DNA of 64,000 nt from Seminavis robusta (GCA_903772945.1 CAICTM010000157.1:40191-104190); one strand, 5' to 3'. Counted from the first letter of the stretch, positions 19,086 through 30,148 are shown. The notes: generated by a model from the letters alone, not told the origin. Made by a program: numbers and translations.

Positions 19086-20830
19086 GACTATGACGGAGAA
19101 AAATAACTGCCATGACAGGACTTCCCTGGCATCTCTTTTTCGTTCAGGATGCATTGTGGAAAGTGGAAAGGTAAAGGAAGAGTTAGCCTGTATAAAGACA
19201 ATAGCCTCCGGGACTTAAACATTCTCCTTCTTATGCCCCCTTTCCCCCTTTCCAGGCTTAATGAATGAACTGTTGTAAGCTCGATAGCTCACGTGCAAGC
19301 TGCCATATAACAAACGAACGCTGTTCTTAATAGAGGCTGTTTGCATTGACACTTTCTTTTAAGATGTCGCGTATTCCTTTCTACGAAAGATCCCATTTTC
19401 AAATTGGGCGTGTTAGTATGCATAGGAGAGAGTAAAGCTCCCGGTACCAGACTCGACTCTACTGTGAGCTGTGAGTAACGTCGAGAGCATTCAAGTACGT
19501 ACCAGCAAAAACGTGACTAGGTAGTACTCCGAGGCACAACACTGTGGAACTGGTGCGCAACGGTCAGAACATACCTTATACCTTGACTATTAGATACTAT
19601 GACAATGAGCGGAAGCTCACCTCACCAATTGCTTGCTTGCTAGCTTTTTTGGCACCCTTTGGCTACGGTAGTAGCTAGCTATGATAATTGCCGGTCTTGC
19701 TACTGACATGGATTTGGGTTAAGTTTCCGCTCAGTTGTGCGACGGAAGCGCAGACTAATTACCTTACATGTTTTTGCAAAGGGAGCTGACGCGCAATACA
19801 GTACTTCGCGCGCCCTGCGGCATCCTTTTCCCTGCTGAAGCAAGCAGTGTAGTTTGAGTATTCAACTTGCCAGGTAAGCGAGGAAGACTCATGGTTTCAC
19901 CTGGTAGGTACCTCCTAGCTACCGGTACGTACGGCAACAAAAGAGTCAGAACCTAGTTTCCTCTTTTTGCTAAAAAGTTGGCTCGTTCTCAAAATCTTTT
20001 CTGTTTCTCAAAGTTTTGGTGGCCATTGGATAGATTGCTGTTATGATGGCTACATGTAGTCATCTCTGAATTATACCGTACCGGTAACTCGATCGAGGAG
20101 GGCGCAACGTCTCCCAGATTACGAGTTGTTCCTCCTTCACAGATTTCCTTGATCCTTGCTACCAGTACCCTCTGTCTTTCAGGTGTTGTACGCATGCATG
20201 GAACATAAATTTTTTGAGCAATACATGTAATACTATAGTTTCTAAACACCAAAGTAGAACTGCATCAATCTTCAAAATGTGTATTCGGATGCAAGGAACT
20301 CGAACGATGCGTGTAAGTTCTGCTGTTGCAAAAGCTTTTTACAACAGGGTCGCGAAAATACGAGTAGAAAAGGCGTGGAGATGCAGGAAGCGATGTGAAC
20401 CTGGTGCTTGCTGTACACAGTGCGAACTGTGCGAATGCTACACGCCTCAGCGTTGATGTACAAAGACAAGTAACTGTGTTTGATGAATGAATCGAATCAT
20501 TGACTGCTCATCTATCTTTCTTATAGCAGTACCGTACCATCCATCGATCGATCGATAGACATGAACATGGCAAGCTGTTGTCGATATTTATACCAGTAGT
20601 AGTAGTAGTGTGAGCGAAACAACAACTGGCTAGAGCTTCAATCCAATTGACGGATCACCCATAGCACCTTCAATCGAATCGAATCCTTTCCGTTGATTCG
20701 ATTCCCGTAGTTTAGGTGAAGTGAAGTGTACCAGTTACACAAAGCCGCCAGCTTCTATCGCGTAGGAAGTGCAGCAAAACCAGAACGATTGCATTCCGTC
20801 CACTCAACAAGAGCTTACGATACGAGAAAG
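19086..20830. other. Long intergenic region, second part
   Basis: Upstream of giant protein B. I see no supported gene. A short plus frame around 20280-20456 with clustered cysteines lacks an ATG at its head. TACCGGTA palindromes occur near 19920 and 20080; GATTCGAATC-type words and a TAGTAGTAGTAG run lie near 20480-20710. Confidence 0.45.
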
Positions 20831-23800
20831 ATGAGCGCATCTACAAGCGTCCAAGGGCAGCAAAAGCTGAACAAGAACCTCAAAACTCTAAAGAGCGGCA
20901 TTCGCGGCATGATGTTGGGAGGTCTGTCGAGTGCACGGCCCGTAGTGGCAATGGGTCCAGAAGACAAGCGACCCGAAGCGCGAGAAGACAACATTCGAGA
21001 CGGCGAAGATGAAGAGGAATTGAACATTGATGATCTGGCGACGGTGCCTCGTGTAGTGGACAACAACAACAACAATGAAGGCTCCATGGATCTCACCGAA
21101 TCTGCATCTGGGTTGCGAACGTCGCTTCATATCAAGCAACAAAAGGCATTGGAGGAAGAAGAGCAAGGAGAAGAAGCTCATGATGGACACCAGAGACAAC
21201 GATCCGTCAAACGACACGACAGTCCCCGAGGAGCCGAGGACTGGGCCGGTGTTTCCGGTAGTACTACTGCTAGCAGTACCCACAACAACTCCCAACAAGC
21301 ACCACCACAAGATTTGTCCCTCATGGTGGGTTCCGATCCCAACATTTACTACAAAGAAGCAGCCGCAGCGTCTCCGCTGTCACCCGTGGCTTCGGCTGTC
21401 GGTCCCCTCAAGTACCCGACGTCCGCTCCCATTCAAATGCAGACTGGCACTGGCTATGCTCCCAATGGCGTACCACAACAACAACAACAGTCTCTGTCAC
21501 AAACATCTCATTCACTCCACAATAGCCAACAACAGCAACCTCCTCCAACCAGCAGCATGAACAAGTTTCTACGAGGCAAAATCAAAATATCCGCCTTGAA
21601 AAACCTCGTTGTCAATCCGCTCGACTTGAGTAGTACTTCCGCTCATCATACTTCCTCCAAACAACAACAACAGCAACAATCACTCAAGTCATCCGTGAAG
21701 CAATCGCGCATCGATGAATCCGACATTGTGGATCATTCGCGACGGCACAATGACGACGATCATCACGACGACAATGACACACCGCAACAACCACAACAAA
21801 AGAAACTAGGAGGCAAAGCCCGCAAACTCATGCGCAACAGCATCATTGGACTCAAGAATCTCGGCAAAGTCAGCACCAATCGCAACAACGTAATACTACT
21901 CGAAGACGACACCAGTACCACCTTTTCCAACGCACAAGATTCCTTGCCGCCACTCAAGAGCATGGCCGACACGAAGTACGCAAAACCCGTCGAAGAACAA
22001 CCCAATCAAGACTTGTTGGATCAAGGCGTGGCACAATTGCATGTGGCCAAATCAGTCTTTCACGAAAATGAACAAGCCAAACAACGGAGACGCAAACGCG
22101 TGGCCAAACGAAACACGAATATTGGTGACTACTTGTTGACATCCTCCACGACAAGTCAACCCTCGGCGGCCGAACTGGAACATTTCAGTGTCGGGACCGA
22201 AGAACGTCGCAGCAAGTCCAAGCCAAAGTTGGATCCGCAAGCCCGCGAACGACTCAAGAGACACTCCCGGCAACGGGAAGAACGTTATCGATCGTCGGCC
22301 AATCGACGGAGACGACGCCACATGGCCGATCATTCGTCGCGAGGCAGTGTCATGTCGGTCGATAGCAATAGCAAACAACAAGACAGTGCTTTCATGGATC
22401 GCATGTCCGTGTCGGATCGATTGTCGTCAGTGGGACGCCTGTCCGTGCATACGACCACCACGAACGATCGATTGCACAGTTCCGAAGGGCAACTGTTGGA
22501 TCATGCTGCGGCGCTCGAGGCAGATGATACAGCAGCCATTGCAGAACCAAAGGCCATGCCATTGCGGGCACCCAGTGGTGGTGGCGATCATCATCCGCCT
22601 CAAAGCTCGAACCGCAAATTGAAAAAAGAACAAGATGGAAAGCTACGGGAACGAGTACGGAGTCGTCAGAGTTTGGCCATGCAACATGCCAAGGAACCAT
22701 CCTTTAGCGCACTCGAATTGCTCGCACAAGATGACGATGAGTCCTTTGCCGATGACATTGACCAGAGTGTTGGATCCATGGAGGAGGATGATGGCGAGCA
22801 CCAATACCATGACGAAGACGACGACCATGATGATGGCGACGTCTTTGCCGCTGCCGACGAGGCTCGCCATCATCAAGAAGTGTCTCTCAAGGACATTTTC
22901 AGCAGCGGCGCCGAACAGCCACATCTGGCATCATCGTCGGCTTACACGGTAGATTCCGTTTCGGCCAATGTCAGCTTGGATGTCACAGCAGGACAAGGAA
23001 GTTTTCAACAAGTGGAAGGAGCACGGTCCCATGATTACCTGCAGTTGGTGATTGGTGACAATGTGCCTGCCAAGCTAGCGTCGCCAACCACTGCCAAAGA
23101 AGGAGAGGATGCCGAAAGTGCTCCTGTGGTTGTCACCAAACCAGAACGGAAAATGGTGCGACGACGCAGCAAGACACGCTTGACAGAAGACGAGAAGCAC
23201 AGCAGCAGCAAGAGATCTTCCTCACGGCCGAGTAGTGGAATGAGACGGGAAGGAAGCAGTCGGAGGCTTGCAGCGGGAGACAAGAAGGAACAACGCCGCA
23301 GCAAACCCAAGAGCAGCAGCCGCCGTCGCACAAAAAGCCCACGACGCAAGTCGGATCAAACCGGGACCCGACGTCGCAAGATTTCGGCTCGTGATAGCAT
23401 GGGCAATGCTTCGGAGCCTGCCATTACATGTACGAACACTGCATTCGAGGAGTCTGCCGAGAACTTGACTCATAGTACAGCAGCAGCAGAGGAAGAGCAA
23501 GTACCGGTAGATACATCCGCTAGGACGCAGGATGGTGACGCCAACGAGGAACGAGAAGGCAGTGGCAGCGGCAACCGCGAGGCTCCTCAAATTGGGGAGC
23601 CTGCCGGAGATCCTGTTGCCGACGCGAAAGCGGCTGCAGAGCCGTCGGATGTTGTTGCCAGTAGCAACAAGGATTCGCGTCGCGAGGAAGGAGGTCGAGA
23701 TCACAACAAGGAATCTCGAAAACGGCAGCCTCGATCCGGCAAAGAAAAGCGCAGCGTGGACCGAAAGCCCAAAAAGTCCTCCAACAAGTCTGGCGGCAGT

Positions 23801-24079
23801 GACGAAAAACACAAGCATCGACCCAGCAGCACTCGAGGTCGCGACGGTACCAAGAAGCACCGTTCCAGCACTCGAGGTCGCAGTGAAGCAGGTAAAAGAG
23901 AGAGCCGCGGAGACCGAGGACAAACACGTCGGCGGCACAGTTTGGACGCTCGCAAGAGGCTCTCCAGTACGGCCCATCATGTTGACACTGCCGAGAATGC
24001 TGCTGGCAAGAAGGATTCCAAACCCTTGGATCCCCAAGACAAGAAGTTTTCGGCTAGCTTGGCCGACATCAAATGGTAG
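20831..24079 (+). CDS. Giant disordered Ser/Arg/Lys-rich protein B (1082 aa)
   Basis: A 1082-residue frame; I take ATG 20831, since the frame above it contains no ATG. It has the same architecture as protein A: basic-hydrophobic islands (LNKNLKTLKSGIRGMMLGG at the start; FLRGKIKISALKNLV; GGKARKLMRNSIIGLKNLG) in Gln/Ser/Asn-rich sequence, an acidic centre (DESFADDIDQSVGSMEEDDGEHQYHDEDDDHDDGD region), then a highly basic tail (SRRRTKSPRRKS, STRGRDGTKKHRSSTRGRSE) ending FSASLADIKW. Several CAA/CAG runs encode short polyGln. No signal peptide, membrane segment or catalytic motif. It lies head-to-head with protein A across the 3.9-kb gap. Function unknown; a scaffold or RNA-associated role is a guess. 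Confidence 0.75.
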   Translation: MSASTSVQGQQKLNKNLKTLKSGIRGMMLGGLSSARPVVAMGPEDKRPEAREDNIRDGEDEEELNIDDLATVPRVVDNNNNNEGSMDLTESASGLRTSLHIKQQKALEEEEQGEEAHDGHQRQRSVKRHDSPRGAEDWAGVSGSTTASSTHNNSQQAPPQDLSLMVGSDPNIYYKEAAAASPLSPVASAVGPLKYPTSAPIQMQTGTGYAPNGVPQQQQQSLSQTSHSLHNSQQQQPPPTSSMNKFLRGKIKISALKNLVVNPLDLSSTSAHHTSSKQQQQQQSLKSSVKQSRIDESDIVDHSRRHNDDDHHDDNDTPQQPQQKKLGGKARKLMRNSIIGLKNLGKVSTNRNNVILLEDDTSTTFSNAQDSLPPLKSMADTKYAKPVEEQPNQDLLDQGVAQLHVAKSVFHENEQAKQRRRKRVAKRNTNIGDYLLTSSTTSQPSAAELEHFSVGTEERRSKSKPKLDPQARERLKRHSRQREERYRSSANRRRRRHMADHSSRGSVMSVDSNSKQQDSAFMDRMSVSDRLSSVGRLSVHTTTTNDRLHSSEGQLLDHAAALEADDTAAIAEPKAMPLRAPSGGGDHHPPQSSNRKLKKEQDGKLRERVRSRQSLAMQHAKEPSFSALELLAQDDDESFADDIDQSVGSMEEDDGEHQYHDEDDDHDDGDVFAAADEARHHQEVSLKDIFSSGAEQPHLASSSAYTVDSVSANVSLDVTAGQGSFQQVEGARSHDYLQLVIGDNVPAKLASPTTAKEGEDAESAPVVVTKPERKMVRRRSKTRLTEDEKHSSSKRSSSRPSSGMRREGSSRRLAAGDKKEQRRSKPKSSSRRRTKSPRRKSDQTGTRRRKISARDSMGNASEPAITCTNTAFEESAENLTHSTAAAEEEQVPVDTSARTQDGDANEEREGSGSGNREAPQIGEPAGDPVADAKAAAEPSDVVASSNKDSRREEGGRDHNKESRKRQPRSGKEKRSVDRKPKKSSNKSGGSDEKHKHRPSSTRGRDGTKKHRSSTRGRSEAGKRESRGDRGQTRRRHSLDARKRLSSTAHHVDTAENAAGKKDSKPLDPQDKKFSASLADIKW

Positions 24080-24461
24080 TAACCATGCTCATTGAATACT
24101 GAGCACACGCATTCTTCTGCTACGGTAGAGTTTAGTAACTTATAGATTTATGCTTATTGATACTGCCTGTCAAGACAAAAGAAACCACGTCGCTCAACCT
24201 CGGGTCGGATGAGCTTGCCGGCTGCAGTTGTCACTTTCCTTTATTACAAACTGTCAGGTACACACATCACTGCAACCGGATGCTCTGAGGTTCCCTAGTA
24301 GTACACGAGCAACACTTAACCAAGTTGCTCCTTGTAGCTGGTGATGTCTTGCTGTTTACATTCTGCCAAGCAATGGCTCTTCTTGTGTAGTGGAAGTGGT
24401 GGTTCCGTTGTCCTCCTGTGGGTGTCAAAAGTCTCCTTGTGCTCGAATAGTAATCAGTCTT
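24080..24461. other. Intergenic, conserved 3' flank of LRR-like copy 2
   Basis: It holds the probable 3' UTR of copy 2. The part at 24370-24450 matches the corresponding flank of copy 3 (near 26230-26310) and, in reverse, that of copy 1, so the duplicated unit extended beyond the coding part. No other gene seen. Confidence 0.5.
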
Positions 24462-25601
24462 TCAGCTCGAGCCTGTTTTGGCCCTTTTGCTGGGCCCTCT
24501 GCCATCATCTCCCTTATTGCTGGCAGTTGCTCTTCGCTTCTGGCCAGCCATACCACACATTGCCAATCGTGTAAAGATATCAACATAGTCTCGCAACCAA
24601 GAATAGATGATGGCGTGTTTTTCACCAATATTTTGAATGAGCAAGCGAAGCCATGTCGAATCTAGCTCCATCTCTCCATCTTGGCTTGCACAATCGTACA
24701 TAAAATATCGTCCGGCACGGTTCATTTCAATGGAATGATTGATTTGTCGTTGACATTCTTGGATTTGGACGGAGGGAGGAAGGGAGCTGCCCTTGACTTT
24801 GGCAGAGGCGAGTCTGTGGTTCTGAACAATGCCCTGAGTGATAAGTGGCACTGCCAGGTCACCACAATCCACAAAGCCGACAGAATGAAGAGTTTTGTTG
24901 ACCGCCATTGCATGACCAAACGACTGGGCACAAGCTGAGTGATGGTCTTCAAGAGAACCTCTGAAGTCGAAACTCTTGACCGTGGTATTGTGTGCCAAGG
25001 CTTTGGCGATTCGTTGTCGCGGATCCGTGCTGTTTTCAGGCAAGTCAAATTGGCAATTGTAGATGTAAAATTGAAATTTGATCATGTCTTCTTTTTGCAG
25101 CATTGTTACAATGGCGTCGGTTTCGAGTGTTCCAATGAAACAATTGGATAGATGGATTCCTGGAGTAGTACCATCATTCGGTTGAGTGAATCCATTCCAT
25201 CCAGAAAGGAAGGTTCCAATAGCATTATGTTGCGTCTGAAAACCGTTCATTGAGATATTTTTGAGTGCCTTTGACTGCAAGAGGCCCTCCCAGAGCGGTC
25301 TCATATCGATTGCCTCAACCCTAGGGTTGCATATGAGTAGGAAATCCGTGATTTTTGTGTTATTTATAAACACTCTACCCAGAGCCTGAAACTGAGCCGA
25401 GGACAAGGGTGTCATAAAGATAATTGACAGGTCTTGCACTGTTGTGTTGGCGGCGAGTCTTTGGACTAGAAGGAAAAAGTCGTCCTCTTGCATTCGTGGA
25501 ATCAAAACAGCGGTGATTTCGGCCAGACCTTCGTCATTCTCTTCCAATCGATTGCACAAACGACGAAAGTCTTCAGAGGCATGATCTACCAACACTGTCA
25601 T
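24462..25601 (-). CDS. LRR-like protein with basic tail, copy 2
   Basis: A 379-residue paralog of the 7366-8490 gene. I start at the ATG (25601) that aligns with the other copies' conserved head MTVLVDHASEDFRRLCNRL; the longer frame upstream opens only with GTG. The LRR-like strand pattern, the QRQINHSIEMNRAGRYFMY motif and the basic tail QKRRATASNKGDDGRGPSKRAKTGSS are all present, and no frameshift or stop is visible. It is in tandem with copy 3 on the same strand, about 720 bp apart, and is closer to copy 3 than to copy 1 by eye. Confidence 0.8.
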   Translation of the reverse strand: MTVLVDHASEDFRRLCNRLEENDEGLAEITAVLIPRMQEDDFFLLVQRLAANTTVQDLSIIFMTPLSSAQFQALGRVFINNTKITDFLLICNPRVEAIDMRPLWEGLLQSKALKNISMNGFQTQHNAIGTFLSGWNGFTQPNDGTTPGIHLSNCFIGTLETDAIVTMLQKEDMIKFQFYIYNCQFDLPENSTDPRQRIAKALAHNTTVKSFDFRGSLEDHHSACAQSFGHAMAVNKTLHSVGFVDCGDLAVPLITQGIVQNHRLASAKVKGSSLPPSVQIQECQRQINHSIEMNRAGRYFMYDCASQDGEMELDSTWLRLLIQNIGEKHAIIYSWLRDYVDIFTRLAMCGMAGQKRRATASNKGDDGRGPSKRAKTGSS

Positions 25602-26318
25602 GGTTTTGGATGATTCCACGTCCTCAGTATGGTCATTGACTACTGTACTGTAACCTTGGTTCTCACAGGCTGAGTGGGGCTGCTTGCCGCTTGCCACCAG
25701 AAGAAGCCCAAACCACCGATATTAATAGCGGCAAGTGTGCATCTCCAGAGAGGAATATGTCTTCTATACTTCTGTGAGCCAGGAGAGCCGTATAAAAGTT
25801 TACAGGGCCCGCCTACAACAGTATGCATACCGGTATCGTCGTTCACGCGACTAAGAAAATGACACTTTCAACCACGATTGAGCAATGGGGGTACCGGTAC
25901 TGGATGGAGCGGCGGTTGGTATGATGACCGATTTAGCTACTTTTGGGCTCATTCTAGATAATAGCAGCAACGACAGGAGTGTGTTGGACGTCCCTTATTT
26001 CTATTGCATTATTGTTATTTTTATCTGTTAGGGAATTAGCTTCAACCCCGTCCTCAACCTCGGGTGAGCTTGCAAGCTGCCGTTGTCACTTCCCTCATTA
26101 CAAGCATGCCTGTCTTAAAAGGGAACTCAAAGGTTTGCCCCTAGCTATTACTCGAGCAGCACTCAACAAAGTGCTCTTCATTGTTGATGATTTGTTTACA
26201 GTCTGCTATGCAGACACCAACTCCATGTGTATATGTTCTTTTTTGGGAAGTGGCGGTTCCATGGTCCTCTTGTGGATGTGAAAAGTTTTGTCAGGCTCGA
26301 ATAGTACTCAGCCTGCTG
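25602..26318. other. Intergenic between tandem LRR-like copies
   Basis: This stretch contains the promoter of copy 2 and the 3' flank of copy 3. A CCTCAACCTCGGGT...GAGCTTGC segment near 26050-26080 is also found near 24195-24215 below copy 2, marking the duplicated unit. TACCGGTA words at about 25828 and 25893. No extra gene. Confidence 0.5.
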
Positions 26319-27449
26319 TCAGCTCGAGCCTGTCTTGGCCCTCTTGCTGGGTCCTCTGCCATCGTCTTCCTTTCTGGCGTTTGATTTTTGTTTCTGGCCA
26401 GCCAAACCACTCAGTGCCAATCTCGCAAAGATGTCAACATAGTCTCGCAACCAAGAATAGATGATGGCGTGTTCTTTGCTACGACAACCAATGAGAAAGC
26501 GAAGCCATGTCGAATCTAGCTCCATCTCTCCACCTTGGTGTGCACAATCGTACATGTGATATCGTCCAGTACGGTTCAATTCAATGGAATGATTGATTTG
26601 TCGTTGACATTCTTGTATTTGGACGGAAGGAGGAGTGGAGCTGCCTTGGACTTGGGCAGCGAGGAGTCTGTGGTTCTGAACAATGCCCTGAGTGATAAGT
26701 GGCACTGCCAGGTCACCGCACTCCTTAAAGGAGACCCTACAAAGAGTCTTGTTGACTGCAATGGCACTACCAAAGGCCCGGGCACAAGTTGAGTCTCCGA
26801 GAGAACCTCTGAAGTTGAAACTCTTGACCGTGGTATTGTGTGCGAAGGCTTCGGCGATATGTTTTCGCGGATCGGTGCTGTTTTCAGGCAAATCAAATTG
26901 GCATTTGTAGATGTGAAAGCGGAAATTGTTCATGTCTTCTTTTTGGAGCATTTTTACAATGGCATCGGTTTCCAGTGTCCCAATGAAGCAATTGGATAGA
27001 TCGATTCCTGGAGTAGTACCATCATTCGGTTGGGTGAATCCATTCCATCCAGCGAGGAAAGTTACAATAGCAATATGTCGCGTCTGAAAACCACCCAGAA
27101 GGAGCTTTTTGAGTGCCTTTGACTGAAAGAGGCCCTCCCAGAGCGGTCTCATATCGATTGCCTCAACCCGAGGGTTGCATATGAGTCGGAAACCCATGAT
27201 CTGCGTGTTATTTATAAACACTCTACCCAGAGCCTGAAACTGGGCCCTGGACAAGGGTGCAGTAAACATAATCCACAGGTCTTGCACTGTTGTGTTGGCG
27301 GCGAGTCTTTGGACTAGAAGGAAAAAGTCGTCCTCTCGCATTCGTGGAATCAAAACAGCGGTGACTGCGTCCAGATCTTCGTCATTCTCTTGCAATCGAT
27401 TGCACAAACGACGAAAGTCTTCAGAGGCATGATCTACCAACACTGTCAT
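26319..27449 (-). CDS. LRR-like protein with basic tail, copy 3
   Basis: A 376-residue paralog of the genes at 7366 and 24462, complete from ATG 27449 to TGA. It shares the head MTVLVDHASEDFRRLCNRL, the repeated hydrophobic strands, QRQINHSIELNRTGRYHMY and the basic tail (QKQKSNARKEDDGRGPSKRAKTGSS). Compared with copy 2, most changes I noticed are scattered substitutions concentrated in the strand positions (for example WIMFTAPLSRAQF versus SIIFMTPLSSAQF). This is the kind of pattern expected of a binding surface under divergence, but I cannot compute rates here. Confidence 0.8.
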   Translation of the reverse strand: MTVLVDHASEDFRRLCNRLQENDEDLDAVTAVLIPRMREDDFFLLVQRLAANTTVQDLWIMFTAPLSRAQFQALGRVFINNTQIMGFRLICNPRVEAIDMRPLWEGLFQSKALKKLLLGGFQTRHIAIVTFLAGWNGFTQPNDGTTPGIDLSNCFIGTLETDAIVKMLQKEDMNNFRFHIYKCQFDLPENSTDPRKHIAEAFAHNTTVKSFNFRGSLGDSTCARAFGSAIAVNKTLCRVSFKECGDLAVPLITQGIVQNHRLLAAQVQGSSTPPSVQIQECQRQINHSIELNRTGRYHMYDCAHQGGEMELDSTWLRFLIGCRSKEHAIIYSWLRDYVDIFARLALSGLAGQKQKSNARKEDDGRGPSKRAKTGSS

Positions 27450-27826
27450 GGTCTTGGATTCTTCGATTCAACACCCTCTATCGATCGTCGGTACTGGACG
27501 AGTACCAATGATTATCCTTTCTTCGCTCTTGTGATGCAACAATACACTTTCCGCTTATGCCTGCTTGCCTCCACTCCAGCTCCACGCTACTAGAGCTCCA
27601 CGCTCCACGAGAACTGCAAGAGAAACAATCCAATCGAATCCAATCTTAATTTCGAGGCAAGTGTGCATCTCTACTAGCAATAGTGTTAGAGGCAGTACAG
27701 GTACGGTAACCGCGTTTGCTCAAATTTTTTGGAGGGATGCGCCATGTCGATGCCGTCGCTCCATGGCATCCAACCACAAACAAACCCCCATGGACAACAG
27801 CATCTGCTACCGTAATATAAGGCACC
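27450..27826. other. Divergent intergenic region
   Basis: 377 bp between LRR-like copy 3 (-) and the sulfotransferase (+), so both promoters lie here. CCAATCGAATCCAATC-type words near 27628-27650. Nothing coding seen. Confidence 0.5.
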
Positions 27827-28795
27827 ATGGCTCGGACCAAGCATAGCCTCCCTGCCCGACGCAAGTTTTTGGAGGCATCGTTGCCCAAAGCGGAGAATGG
27901 CGAAGAGGCAGAAGAAGCAGTTCCGACGGTGCACTTGACCCGTTGGGTGCTAATCTTTCTTGGCATTGTGATTGGAGGTGCATTTGCATTATTTACCCGC
28001 GACGGCACTACATCGATTCTAGTGGGAAATCTTGGCGGCACGGTCAAGACCAAAGGTAGCAACGTGACCAACACCAACCAAACGAAAAAGCCAATCGACA
28101 TTTTGGCATTACCGCTGCCATCTATAGAGCCCTTTGATATGAGCCAGTATGAAGCCATTCATCTGTGGCACCTTCGAAAAGCCGGTGGGACCACCCTTCG
28201 AATCTATTTTGAGAATATTGCCAAACACCACAACGTCTCCTTCAAAGTGGAAGAAGGCTATTGCTACCGAGGAATTCTGGAAGAAAGAACGCTGGTGGTG
28301 ACCATGCTCAAGGATCCCGTGGCCAGGATTGTATCCGAATATTGGGGCGAAGGAAGCATCAACTTGACAAATCCCGATACCAGTTTCATGGATTGGGTAG
28401 AGTTCATCAACACAACGGCTCCACCTAAGCTGATTGGACAAGATCATTGGTTTTCCTGGTCGTGTGTACAAAATTGCATGGCCCGCCTGTTTGGCAACCA
28501 CTTTCCCGCCAATCTCACAAAAGCCAAACATGCACTGGAACACGATTTTGATCTCATTGTCCAAAGCAACCGCATGAGTGATCCCAATTATACCACATGG
28601 TTGAGCCATGTATTGGGAGCTCCAGAGGTCAAAATGCCGCATAGAGGTCATTCCGACAAGAAGTACAAACAGGAAAATCAGGTTGCGGCTCCGAAGGAAG
28701 AAGATCTACAAGTGATCAGAAAACACAATCAACTGGATTATGACTTGTTGGAGTATCTCCTTGAAAAACGAAAGGATCTTGTGGGTGTGTTGTGA
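27827..28795 (+). CDS. Type II membrane sulfotransferase, copy 1
   Basis: A 322-residue protein. A short basic cytosolic head is followed by one membrane anchor (VLIFLGIVIGGAFALF, about 40-56), the layout of Golgi enzymes. The PAPS-binding loop is HLRKAGGTTLR (about 114-124) and the 3'-phosphate site is KDPVARIVSEYW (about 162), the R/K-D-P-x-x-R-x-x-S motif; the first residue is Lys where Arg is usual. The lumenal part has several N-x-S/T sites and Cys pairs. It should transfer sulfate from PAPS to a glycan or other acceptor in the Golgi lumen; the acceptor is unknown. Its paralog at 47945-49024 shares the catalytic core, including GYCYRG and TKAKHxLEHDFxLI. Confidence 0.82.
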   Translation: MARTKHSLPARRKFLEASLPKAENGEEAEEAVPTVHLTRWVLIFLGIVIGGAFALFTRDGTTSILVGNLGGTVKTKGSNVTNTNQTKKPIDILALPLPSIEPFDMSQYEAIHLWHLRKAGGTTLRIYFENIAKHHNVSFKVEEGYCYRGILEERTLVVTMLKDPVARIVSEYWGEGSINLTNPDTSFMDWVEFINTTAPPKLIGQDHWFSWSCVQNCMARLFGNHFPANLTKAKHALEHDFDLIVQSNRMSDPNYTTWLSHVLGAPEVKMPHRGHSDKKYKQENQVAAPKEEDLQVIRKHNQLDYDLLEYLLEKRKDLVGVL

Positions 28796-30148
28796 CACCC
28801 ATTAAGAATCAAGGGTGACAACCCCAAGAGAAGCTGGTTTCAGCTTTCTTTCCATGGCTTGAAAGACCCCGTTTGGATGGTACCATGTGGTGTTTCAGCC
28901 AAAGTACCGAATGTTGCAGATTTGAATCCATCGTGGTCGTTACCAACGACAAAACCAAGTTACAATCAACATCTCGGCAGGATTGGATTTGTGCTACCGT
29001 ACGGACTCAGTCCAAGCTCATTCAAGTAGAACCAATTTTTCTTGCCTCGGAATGGATTTGATGGGGGCTATTTATTTGGTTTCAGATTGAATGAATCCAA
29101 TGATTCATTCATTCCGTTGCAGGCATAAATAAATTCGATTGGTTAGCTAGCTACCGTATAGTTTTGCTCAATTCGCTCCATTCTCCTTCTCGCTAGTGCT
29201 GGGGCCAACAGTTGTGAGAAATCCATTGCTGGGGGCAACCACTGTGGAAAATCCAGTGCTGGCGCTACAGCTAGCTGTAGTAGTAGGCATCGCAGTTTCC
29301 AGGGCCAGGTATAGCACTTATAGTGATTGCAGTGCTGGGGCCAACAGGTGTGAGAAATCCAGTGCTGGCTGGAGCCACAAAAGTGGGCATTGCAGAGCCA
29401 GAGTTTGCTATTGTGGAAATCTAGTGCTGCGGCCATCCAACCTAGCTAGGGGTTGCAGTGAAGGGGACAGATGCTATGGGAAATCCAGTGCAGGGCGGAT
29501 GCTTGTTCTGAGAAATCCAGTGCTGGGCTAGTCATTGTGGTATTGCAGTGTTGGGGTCAACAGCTGTGGTGCTGATGCCTGCCTGTGTATGGAATTCCAG
29601 TGCTGGGGCCATGGCCAGGCTGTTGGAACAAATATTGATTCTACATTGGCATGGGTGGTGCTGTAGTCAGCATCATTATGGCTTATGAAGGAGCCTACAA
29701 ATCGGGCAAAGCTTGCTCCATGAATGAGCCAGCTAGATCTTGCTCCCGGCTATGCTAGTGGAAGTTGCTTGCTCAAAACCAAATGCGCCACAGTTAGTTG
29801 TTCAGTCATCAAAACCACGAGTTTTTCTCAGTTGTGGTGCCTGAAAGCGCATGTTTCATCAAGCCATTTAGCTGGCTTACAGAGGTAAACCTGCTCTCAC
29901 AATTTGTCGGTTGGAGAGCAAATTTCGTCGAAAAACGTCCAACCGCAGATCAATCATTGCTTCCAACCTCAAGCATACAATATCGTTCATCTAATAGCTA
30001 GCTAGCTAGCTAGCTAGATGAACAGCGAAAGTCTGAACAAGGAAGAGATCCAGACGTGAGATTTTATATTCAGCATTGGTATCCTACCGTATTTATCTAT
30101 CATCAATCACCTGATGTTCACGAAGCAAAACTCTCATTAGCCGTCAAG
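28796..30148. other. Intergenic with degenerate minisatellite
   Basis: No supported gene. The centre is the repeat at 29197-29612. A TAGC tandem tract lies at about 29996-30017, 5' of the glycosyltransferase. Short frames on both strands across the repeat lack convincing composition. Confidence 0.5.
29197..29612. repeat. Degenerate minisatellite, core GAAATCCAGTGCTGGGGCCA
   Basis: About ten imperfect units with a core like GAAATCCAGTGCTGGGGCCA, spaced roughly 30-60 bp. Examples start near 29218, 29248, 29350, 29408, 29490, 29512 and 29593. The core phrase is kept while the spacers vary. Confidence 0.75.

Noticed and set aside
20214-20456. 80-codon plus frame with cysteine cluster
   Set aside because: No ATG at its head; the cysteines are probably chance in a short frame.
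29143-29531. Frames on both strands across the minisatellite
   Set aside because: They only translate the repeat; no start context or family.
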